DNA from: Cellulosimicrobium funkei
GTDB taxonomy: Bacteria; Actinomycetota; Actinomycetes; Actinomycetales; Cellulomonadaceae
NCBI RefSeq assembly: GCF_004519295.1
Contig: NZ_SOZH01000001.1
Location: forward strand, 248,001 to 312,000
Length of the DNA: 64,000 nucleotides
Direction of reading: 5' to 3'
Part shown: positions 38,768-45,139 of the stretch, in pieces
Numbering within the stretch: the stretch's first letter is position 1
How the letters are laid out: each line of letters opens with the position of its first letter
Notes under the pieces: model-generated
The model's database searches: none
Told to the model about the DNA's origin: nothing
Seen by the model: the letters and a program-made list of their open reading frames with translations, nothing else
Position numbers and translations under genes: made by a program

Positions 38768-41061
38768 CGGTGCCCCGTCGCGGCAGGGCGCTTCTCGGGC
38801 GGCAGCGCCGCCCACTCCTTCTGGATCGCCTTCTCGGCCTTCGTCGCGAACAGGTCGGCCGGGGCGAACCGGCGCGACGCGACGGGCGGGTCCTCGTGGT
38901 TGGCGCCGCCGCCGTCGCGCAGCGCCTTCGCGGTCACGAGGACCGACGCGACGATGACGACGATCGCGAGGACGACGAACACGATCGAGAGCGTGCCCTG
39001 GACGAACGTGTTGCGGACGACCGCCTCCATCGCCTCGACCGAGCCGGCGGTGCCGAACGACGTCTCGCCGGCGGCGAGCGCGTCCTTGAACGCGTTGTGG
39101 TTGGCCCAGTACCCGACCGCGGGGACGGGGGAGAAGATCTTCTCGATCGACGCCCAGATGGTGATGACCGCGGTGAACGCGAGCGGCGCCGCGACGATCC
39201 ACAGCCAGCGCTGGTAGCTGCGCCCGCGCTTGGCGACGATCGCCAGCACGACGGCGAGCGCGATGGCCGCGAGGAGCTGGTTCGCGATGCCGAACAGCGG
39301 GAAGAACGTGTTGATCCCGCCGAGCGGGTCGGTGACGCCGAGGTAGAGGATGCTGCCCCACCCGGCGACCATGATCGCGGTGCACAACCACACGCCTGGC
39401 CGCCACGTGACGTCGCGGAACTTCGGCGACACGTTGCCGAGGGTGTCCTGGAGCATGAACCGCGCGACGCGCGTGCCGGCGTCGACGGCGGTGAGGATGA
39501 ACAGCGCCTCGAACATGATGGCGAAGTGGTACCAGAAGCCCATCATCGCGGTGCCGCCCACGAGCTGCTGCATGATGTGCGCGAGGCCGAGCGCGAGCGT
39601 CGGGGCGCCGCCCGTGCGGGACACGATCGACGGCTCCCCGACGGCCTCCGCGGTCGACGTGAGCATGTCCGGCGTGAGGTTGACGCCCATGAGGCCGAGC
39701 CCGTTGACGAACGCGACCGCGCCCTCGACCGTGCCGCCCGTGGCGGCGGCGGACGAGTTCATCGCGAAGTAGATGCCGCGGTCGATGGAGATCGCGGCGA
39801 CGAGCGCCATGATCGCGACGAACGACTCCATGAGCATGCCGCCGTAGCCGATGAAGCGCGTCTGGCGCTCCTTCTCGACGAGCTTCGGCGTCGTGCCCGA
39901 CGCGATGAGCGCGTGGAAGCCGGACAGCGCGCCGCACGCGATGGTGACGAAGAGGAACGGGAACAACGCCCCGGACACGACCGGGCCCGTCTCGCCGCTC
40001 GCGAACTCGCTGATCGCGGGCACCGTGATCTCGGGCCGCACGACGATCACCGCGACCGCGAGGACGACGATGACGCCGACCTTCATGAACGTCGAGAGGT
40101 AGTCGCGGGGCGCGAGCAGGAGCCACACGGGCAGGACGGCGGCGACGAAGCCGTACACGATGACGCCGACCGCGATCGTCGTGCGGTCGAGGTGGAAGAG
40201 CTCGGCGCCCCACGCGGTGTCCGCGATCCAGCCGCCGCCGACGATCGCGGCGAGCAGCAGCACGAAGCCGATGACCGAGACCTCGGTGATCTTCCCGGGC
40301 CGGATGTACCGCAGGTACACGCCCATGAACAGCGCGATGGGGATCGTCATCGACACGGAGAACACGCCCCACGGGCTCTCGCCGAGCGCGTTGACGACGA
40401 CGAGCGCGAGGATCGCGACGATGATGATCATGATGAGCAGCGACGCGACGATCGCGGCGGTGCCGCCCACGCGGCCGAGCTCCTGACGCGCCATCTGGCC
40501 GATGGTCCGCCCGCCGCGGCGCATGGAGAAGAACAGGACGAGGTAGTCCTGCACCGCGCCGGCGAGCACGACGCCGACGATGATCCAGATCGTGCCGGGC
40601 AGGTAGCCCATCTGGGCGGCGAGCACCGGGCCGACGAGCGGGCCCGCGCCGGCGATCGCGGCGAAGTGGTGGCCGAACAGCACGTGCCGGTCGGTCGGGA
40701 CGTAGTCCTTGCCGTCCTCGCGGGCCTCGGCGGGCGTGGCGCGGCGGTCGTCGGGGCGCGTGATGTAGCGCTCGATGACCTTGGAGTAGAAGCGGTACCC
40801 GATGAGGTACGTGCACACGGCGGCGAACACGAACCAGATCGCGTTCACGGTCTCGCCGCGGACGACCGCGAGCATGACCCACGCGATGCCGCCGAGCAGG
40901 GAGATCGCGGCCCACAGGGCGATCTTCTGCGGCGTCCAGCGGGTGCGCGTCTGTGCCCCGGGAAGCTCCTCGGGCACCGCGGTGGGGGGCAGGGACGGGT
41001 CCGGCACGATCTCCGGGTCGTCGTCCGCGGCGTTCCGCGCCGCGCGGGTGTCTGTCGTCAT
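38764..41061 (-). CDS. cstA: Carbon starvation protein CstA (pyruvate/peptide transporter)
   Basis: 765 residues; ATG follows GGAGAGG. About 16-18 transmembrane helices. CstA signatures are DGKDYVPTDRHVLFGHHFAAIAGAGPLVGPVLAAQ-type sequence near residues 100-135, GTIWIIVGVVLAGAVQDYLVL and SGFHALIASGTTPKL. CstA and BtsT import pyruvate and possibly peptides under carbon limitation. The upstream region carries a CRP-like palindrome and two LytTR-type direct repeats; in E. coli btsT is under a LytTR regulator and cstA under CRP, so control by the system at 31147-33188 is plausible. Confidence 0.95.
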   Translation of the reverse strand: MTTDTRAARNAADDDPEIVPDPSLPPTAVPEELPGAQTRTRWTPQKIALWAAISLLGGIAWVMLAVVRGETVNAIWFVFAAVCTYLIGYRFYSKVIERYITRPDDRRATPAEAREDGKDYVPTDRHVLFGHHFAAIAGAGPLVGPVLAAQMGYLPGTIWIIVGVVLAGAVQDYLVLFFSMRRGGRTIGQMARQELGRVGGTAAIVASLLIMIIIVAILALVVVNALGESPWGVFSVSMTIPIALFMGVYLRYIRPGKITEVSVIGFVLLLAAIVGGGWIADTAWGAELFHLDRTTIAVGVIVYGFVAAVLPVWLLLAPRDYLSTFMKVGVIVVLAVAVIVVRPEITVPAISEFASGETGPVVSGALFPFLFVTIACGALSGFHALIASGTTPKLVEKERQTRFIGYGGMLMESFVAIMALVAAISIDRGIYFAMNSSAAATGGTVEGAVAFVNGLGLMGVNLTPDMLTSTAEAVGEPSIVSRTGGAPTLALGLAHIMQQLVGGTAMMGFWYHFAIMFEALFILTAVDAGTRVARFMLQDTLGNVSPKFRDVTWRPGVWLCTAIMVAGWGSILYLGVTDPLGGINTFFPLFGIANQLLAAIALAVVLAIVAKRGRSYQRWLWIVAAPLAFTAVITIWASIEKIFSPVPAVGYWANHNAFKDALAAGETSFGTAGSVEAMEAVVRNTFVQGTLSIVFVVLAIVVIVASVLVTAKALRDGGGANHEDPPVASRRFAPADLFATKAEKAIQKEWAALPPEKRPAATGHR

Positions 41062-41102
41062 CGAGCCTCTCCAGGGTCGCGTCGTTGCGGTCCGACCACG
41101 GA

Positions 41103-41108
41103 AGGCTA
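41103..41108 (-). promoter_or_regulatory. -10 element of cstA (TAGCCT)
   Basis: TAGCCT on the minus strand lies about 42 bp upstream of the cstA start. The CRP-like palindrome is centred about 26 bp further upstream. Confidence 0.45.
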
Positions 41109-41122
41109 GGAACCGCGGCGGA

Positions 41123-41140
41123 CCGTGATCCACGTCACGG
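41123..41140. promoter_or_regulatory. CRP/GlxR-like palindrome upstream of cstA
   Basis: CCGTGA-N6-TCACGG is a perfect palindrome containing the GTGA-N6-TCAC core of CRP-family sites. It is centred at 41131.5, about 35 bp from the likely cstA transcript start, close to a class II activator position. Confidence 0.6.
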
Positions 41141-41154
41141 CGGCGGGCGGTCGA

Positions 41155-41191
41155 GGTGTGCGACGAACGGTGGTCGGTGTGCGACGAACGG
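41155..41191. promoter_or_regulatory. Two 16-bp direct repeats with 21-bp period (LytTR-type boxes)
   Basis: GGTGTGCGACGAACGG occurs at 41155-41170 and 41176-41191. On the cstA strand each contains CCGTTCGT; with the preceding base they read GCCGTTCGT and ACCGTTCGT, and the second fits the LytTR consensus [TA][AC][CA]GTTN[AG][TG] fully. The 21-bp period is two helical turns. Confidence 0.65.
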
Positions 41192-41218
41192 CGCGGGAAG
41201 AAGGTTGCGCGCGCCTCG

Positions 41219-41224
41219 TAGCCT
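41219..41224 (+). promoter_or_regulatory. Leaderless -10 element (TAGCCT) of the GNAT gene
   Basis: TAGCCT lies 6 nt before the GTG at 41231 with no Shine-Dalgarno sequence. It is divergent from the cstA promoter. Confidence 0.5.
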
Positions 41225-41230
41225 GGGGCG

Positions 41231-41812
41231 GTGCAGACGCTGACGACGCCCCGACTGACCCTCCGCCCCTGGCAGCCCGACGACGCCGACGCCGTCCTCG
41301 ACATCTACTCCCGCTGGGACGTGATGCGGTACGTCGGGACGACGCCGCGCGTCCTGGAGCACCGGGACGAGGCGCTCGCGCGCGTCGCCGCGTGGGCCGA
41401 GGTCGACGACGGCACGCACGGCGTCTGGGCGGTCGTCCCGCGCGAGGACGACGGTGCCGGTCTGCCCGACGGCGCGCCCGTGGGGACCATCCTGCTCAAG
41501 TCGATCCCGGCGTCGGGCACGGGCGACCCGCTGCAGCCGTCCGGCGACACGGAGATCGGGTGGCACTTCCACCCCGCCGCGTGGGGCCGCGGGTACGCGT
41601 CGGAGGCGGCCTCGGCCGTCCTCGCGCACGCGTTCGCGCGGGGCCTCGACCGGGTCGTCGCCGTGACGCACCCCGACAACGCGGCGTCCCAAGCGGTGTG
41701 CCGACGGATCGGCATGACCCCCCGCGGCAGGACCGACGCCTACTACGGCGTGACGTGCGAGCTGTTCGACGTCACCGCGGCGGAGGGGGTGCGGGCGGCC
41801 CGACCCGCGTGA
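41231..41812 (+). CDS. GNAT N-acetyltransferase (RimJ/RimL-like)
   Basis: 193 residues from GTG. The Acetyltransf_3 layout is clear: TLTTPRLTLRPWQPDDADAVLDIY at the start, EIGWHFHPAAWGRGYASEAASAVLAHAF with the acetyl-CoA-binding GRGYASEA loop (about 117-125), then VTHPDNAASQAVCRRIGM. Relatives acetylate ribosomal proteins, antibiotics or small amines; the substrate is not evident. Its 3' end overlaps the convergent TetR gene by 41 bp. Confidence 0.9.
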   Translation: MQTLTTPRLTLRPWQPDDADAVLDIYSRWDVMRYVGTTPRVLEHRDEALARVAAWAEVDDGTHGVWAVVPREDDGAGLPDGAPVGTILLKSIPASGTGDPLQPSGDTEIGWHFHPAAWGRGYASEAASAVLAHAFARGLDRVVAVTHPDNAASQAVCRRIGMTPRGRTDAYYGVTCELFDVTAAEGVRAARPA

Positions 41813-42374
41813 GGCGGCGGACCGCACCGAGGACGTCGACGTCGTCGTGCGGCTCGGTGTCGAGCGCGCGGTGGATCGTCATGCCTTCGATGAACGCGTC
41901 GAGCACGCGGCACGTCGCGGGGTCGAAGTGGCGGCCCAGCGCGGCGCGGCTGCGACGCATCCAGTCGTTGGTGAGCGTCCGGTAGGCCGGGTCCCGCGCC
42001 GCGAGCGTGTAGAGCTCGTGCGAGAGCACGAGGTCGCGCTGCGTCGCGAAGACGTCGTGCGTGATGAGCGTCGTGACGGCCTGGACGGCCTCCTCGGGCG
42101 TGCGCGCGTCGCCCATGCGGCGCTCGAACTGCGCGGCGGCCTCGCGCGTGAACCGGCCGAACGCCTCGCGCAGCAGGTCGTCCATCCCGGCGAAGTGGTA
42201 CGTCATGGAGCCGAGCGGGACGTCGGCCGCCGCCGCGACGCGCCGGTGCGAGGTCCCTTCGACCCCGTGCTCCGCGATCACGTCGAGGCACGCGTCGATG
42301 ATGCGGTCGCGGCGCTCCGGGTCGTGGCGGCGCGCGCGGCCCGTCGGGCCGGGAGGCGTGGGGGTCTCGGTCAC
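41772..42374 (-). CDS. TetR-family transcriptional regulator
   Basis: 200 residues from GTG. The N-terminal helix-turn-helix (about 15-65) reads RRDRIIDACLDVIAEHGVEGTSHRRVAAAADVPLGSMTYHF; the helical C-terminus is of the TetR_C_6-like type, with unknown ligand. It starts 3 bp after the stop of a sugar O-acetyltransferase gene, so it is probably the third gene of an operon with the acetyltransferase and an MFS transporter and may regulate it. Confidence 0.9.
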   Translation of the reverse strand: MTETPTPPGPTGRARRHDPERRDRIIDACLDVIAEHGVEGTSHRRVAAAADVPLGSMTYHFAGMDDLLREAFGRFTREAAAQFERRMGDARTPEEAVQAVTTLITHDVFATQRDLVLSHELYTLAARDPAYRTLTNDWMRRSRAALGRHFDPATCRVLDAFIEGMTIHRALDTEPHDDVDVLGAVRRLTRVGPPAPPPPR

Positions 42375-42377
42375 GGG

Positions 42378-42965
42378 TCAGATGTTCTCGCGGATCACGC
42401 GCGCCGGGTTGCCGACGGCCACGACGTTCGCGGGCAGGTCGCGCGTGACGACGGACCCCGCGCCCACGACGGTGTTGTCGCCGATCGTCACGCCCGGGCA
42501 CACGATGACGCCGCCGCCGAGCCACACGTTGTCGCCGAGCGTGATGGGCTCGGCGGCCTCGAGCTTGTCGCGCCGCGGCTGGGGGTCGACGGGGTGCGTG
42601 GGGGTGAGGAGCTGGACGTTCGGCCCGAGGAGACAGTCGTCGCCGATGGTGATCGCCGCGACGTCGAGCGCGGTGAGCCCGGAGTTGACGAACGTCCGGT
42701 CGCCGAGGTGCACGTTGCTGCCGAAGTCCACCGCGAGCGGGGGCTTCACCGACGCGCCCTCGCCGAGCGAGCCGAGCAGGTCGGTGAGGATCGCGCGGGC
42801 GCCGTCGTCGTCGCCGTCGAGCACCGCCCGGTGGTAGGCGTCGACGAGGCGCAGGCCGCGCTGGACGCCGCGCGCGATCTCCGGGTCGTCGGCGACGTAC
42901 AGGTCGCCCGCGGCCATGCGCTCGTAGCTGGTGCGGTCGTCGCCGGCGAAGTAGTCGGTGGTCAT
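42378..42965 (-). CDS. Sugar O-acetyltransferase (maltose/galactoside type)
   Basis: 195 residues; the ATG overlaps the MFS stop (ATGA). An N-terminal Mac domain (YERMAAGDLYVADDPEIARG) precedes a left-handed beta-helix of hexapeptide repeats (DFGSNVHLGDRTFVNSGLT, IGDDCLLGPNVQLLTPTHP with the catalytic His, and DNVWLGGGVIVCPGVTIGDN). It acetylates a sugar hydroxyl using acetyl-CoA, often as detoxification of non-metabolised sugar. It is coupled to an MFS gene, which could export the product. Confidence 0.93.
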   Translation of the reverse strand: MTTDYFAGDDRTSYERMAAGDLYVADDPEIARGVQRGLRLVDAYHRAVLDGDDDGARAILTDLLGSLGEGASVKPPLAVDFGSNVHLGDRTFVNSGLTALDVAAITIGDDCLLGPNVQLLTPTHPVDPQPRRDKLEAAEPITLGDNVWLGGGVIVCPGVTIGDNTVVGAGSVVTRDLPANVVAVGNPARVIRENI

Positions 42966-44272
42966 GCGCTGGTCTCCTGGGACTCGAGGGTGCTGCCGTG
43001 CGGGGCGGGGTGGTGCGGCGAGGTGGTGGCGCGGCGCGGTGCGAGGACGCCGGCGAGCAGCACGACGACGACGCCCGCGAGCGGGAGCACGAGCAGGCCG
43101 GTCCGCAGGCTCGTGGCGTCGGCGACGAGCCCGACGATCGGCGGCGACAGGAGGAACCCGAGCCGCATGAGCCACGAGACGAGCGTGAGGCCCGTGCCCG
43201 CGCGCAGCCCGGGGAGCTCGTCCGCCTGCTGCATCGCGGCCGGGACGAGGGTCGCGACGCCGAACCCGGCGGCGGCGAACCCGGCGATCGTGCCTGGCAC
43301 GGAGGGGAACGCGAGCGCGAGGCCCGTGCCGAGCGCGACGAGCGCACCCCCGGTCCGGGCGACGGCGCGCTGGCCGAAGCGGTCCACGAGGCGGTCTCCG
43401 ACGAGGCGCCCGACGAACTGGGCGCCGACGAGCGCGACGAAGCCGGCGGCGGCGAGCGTCGCGGGGGCGCCGAGCGACCCGGACAGGTAGACCGCGGCCC
43501 ACGTGCTGCCCGCGTCCTCGACGAGGGTGCCCGCGACGGCGACGAGCACGAGCGCAGCGAGGACGGCGGCCGTGCGGCCCCGGGACGTGCGCGCGAGTGT
43601 TGCGCCGGCCCCTGCGGGTTCCGCGCCTGCCGGGGCACCGGCGGGGGTCGCGGCGGCCTCCGCCGCGACGGCGTCAGGCGCCTCGCCGTCGAGCCCGGGC
43701 AGGCACCAGCGCAGCGCGACGAGCGCGACCACCGCGAAGAGCGCGCCCGTGATCGCGAGGTGGACGCCGAGGGGCAGGCCGAGCGCGATGGCGGCGGCCG
43801 CCATGCCGCCGCCCACGACGGCGCCGACCGACCACAGCGCGTGGAAGCCGTTGATGATGGAGCGGCCGTACCGGCGCTGCACGCGCAGGCCGTGCGCGTT
43901 CTGCGCGACGTCGGTGAACGCGTCCATCGCCCCCGCCGCGAACAGCGCGACGACGAGCAGCGGCAGGGCGGGCGCCAGGCCCGCGAGCAGCAGCCCGGCC
44001 GCGGTGAGCACGGTGCCGGCGACGGCGACGCGCGCCGACCCGAACCGGCGGACGAGCGCCGCGGCGGCGAGCCCGGCGGTGATGGCCCCCGCGGGGAACG
44101 CCGCGACGGCGAGCCCGTACGTCGCGTTGCCCAGATCGAGCCCGGCCTTGATCTCGGGGTAGCGCGGCACGAGGTTCGCGAACAGCGCGCCGTTCGTGAG
44201 GAACAGCGCTGCGACGGCGACCCGCGCGCGCCGGACGTCCGGCGCCGGGCGCGCGAGGGTGGGAGACGACAT
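42962..44272 (-). CDS. MFS transporter, YbjJ-like
   Basis: 436 residues. The ATG of MSSPTLARPAPDVRRARVAVAALFLTNG is preferred to one 18 bp upstream because TACGAT lies 7 nt before it. About 12 transmembrane helices, with LVPRYPEIKAGLDLGNATYGL and DAFTDVAQNAHGLRVQRRYGRSIINGFHALWS, typical of the YbjJ/fucose-permease-like branch that also includes the MFS gene at 9362. It is the first gene of an operon with the O-acetyltransferase and TetR genes. Substrate unknown. Confidence 0.85.
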   Translation of the reverse strand: MSSPTLARPAPDVRRARVAVAALFLTNGALFANLVPRYPEIKAGLDLGNATYGLAVAAFPAGAITAGLAAAALVRRFGSARVAVAGTVLTAAGLLLAGLAPALPLLVVALFAAGAMDAFTDVAQNAHGLRVQRRYGRSIINGFHALWSVGAVVGGGMAAAAIALGLPLGVHLAITGALFAVVALVALRWCLPGLDGEAPDAVAAEAAATPAGAPAGAEPAGAGATLARTSRGRTAAVLAALVLVAVAGTLVEDAGSTWAAVYLSGSLGAPATLAAAGFVALVGAQFVGRLVGDRLVDRFGQRAVARTGGALVALGTGLALAFPSVPGTIAGFAAAGFGVATLVPAAMQQADELPGLRAGTGLTLVSWLMRLGFLLSPPIVGLVADATSLRTGLLVLPLAGVVVVLLAGVLAPRRATTSPHHPAPHGSTLESQETSA

Positions 44273-44279
44273 GCGGACG

Positions 44280-44308
44280 ATCGTACACATCGTGCGTACG
44301 GTCGTACA
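44280..44308 (-). promoter_or_regulatory. MFS promoter with repeated TCGTACA
   Basis: TACGAT (44280-44285, minus strand) is 7 nt before the MFS start. TCGTACA occurs at 44281-44287 and again at 44302-44308, exactly 21 bp apart, around a CGTGCGTACGG centre. The repeats probably bind a regulator, perhaps the TetR encoded in this operon. Confidence 0.45.
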
Positions 44309-44317
44309 TATCCCGGG

Positions 44318-44941
44318 TCAGCGCCCGGTCAGCAGCCTGTCAGCGAAGGCGTCCCATTCGGTGACCAGGTCCACGGTCGCGGGGGAGCGCAGCCAGCGCA
44401 GCTGCAGGCCGTCCATGGCGGCGAGCGTCTCGCGGGCCGTCGTGACGACGGCCGCCCCCAGGAGGCCGTCGGTTCGGGCCGCCCGGGAGAACAGGTCCAT
44501 GACCCATTCTTCGCGCTGCTGGAAGTAGGTGTAGGCCGGGTGCGACTCGTCGAGGGACTCCCCCTGGAGCACCGTGTACAGGCGCACGATCTCCGGTTGG
44601 GTGGCGTTGCGGGCGACGAGCGCGGCGCACAGATCGCGGAGCCCGACGGGGAGCGGATCGTCGTCGATGGCGGTCACGGGGACTGCGAGGCGTTCGGCGA
44701 GCGCGGCCATGTCGACCGCGTCGCGGTGCTCGAGCACCGCGACCAGCAGGCCGTCCTTCGACCCCGCGTGGTGCAGGACCCCGGCCTCGGTGATGCCGCA
44801 GTCGAGCGCCACGTCGCGCAGGGTGAGGCCCCAGAACCCGCGCTCGGCGATGAGCCGGCTCGCGGATGCCAGGATCTGTGCGCGGCGGTCTGCCGCGGCC
44901 ATGCGCGTGCGGGGTCGTGCGCTCCAGGGGGCTGTGGTCAT
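44318..44941 (-). CDS. TetR-family regulator, divergent from the GH3 operon
   Basis: 207 residues from ATG with GAGGAGCG upstream. The helix-turn-helix reads RRAQILASASRLIAERGFWGLTLRDVALDCGITEAGVLHH (about 19-58), where HHAGSKDGLL replaces the usual YYHF. The C-terminal ligand domain is of unknown specificity. It is divergent from the GH3/MFS operon, and a 27-bp two-layer palindrome between them is the likely binding site. Regulation of glycosidase genes by TetR rather than LacI proteins is less usual. Confidence 0.9.
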   Translation of the reverse strand: MTTAPWSARPRTRMAAADRRAQILASASRLIAERGFWGLTLRDVALDCGITEAGVLHHAGSKDGLLVAVLEHRDAVDMAALAERLAVPVTAIDDDPLPVGLRDLCAALVARNATQPEIVRLYTVLQGESLDESHPAYTYFQQREEWVMDLFSRAARTDGLLGAAVVTTARETLAAMDGLQLRWLRSPATVDLVTEWDAFADRLLTGR

Positions 44942-45053
44942 CGCTCCTCGTCGGGTCGTCGTTCGCCACTCTACGCCGGGGCGTCGCGGCTGGTCAGGCG
45001 CGTGCCAGTCCCCGCTCCGGCGGGCAGGAGCGCGGCCCGGGACGAAGGGCCCC

Positions 45054-45082
45054 TTGCTCGGGCGGCTACCACGACCTATCTT
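45054..45082 (+). promoter_or_regulatory. Promoter of the GH3-MFS operon
   Basis: TTGCTC (45054-45059) and TATCTT (45077-45082) are separated by 17 bp. The operator palindrome starts at the last base of the -10 element, so a bound repressor would block transcription initiation. Confidence 0.55.
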
Positions 45083-45108
45083 ACTGAACACCTACTAGGT
45101 ACTCAGTA
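45082..45108. promoter_or_regulatory. Two-layer palindromic operator for the TetR regulator
   Basis: TACTGA (45082-45087) and TCAGTA (45103-45108) are perfect outer arms; ACCTA (45090-45094) and TAGGT (45096-45100) are perfect inner arms around one C. It lies between the divergent TetR and GH3 genes. Confidence 0.75.
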
Positions 45109-45139
45109 CCACTCACGACTCACGGACGAGGTGTGCAGG

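Noticed and set aside
42998-45139. A + strand frame continuous with and upstream of the GH3 gene
   Set aside because: It runs antisense through the MFS and TetR genes, with no domain similarity. The GH3 homology and a plausible start begin at 45140.
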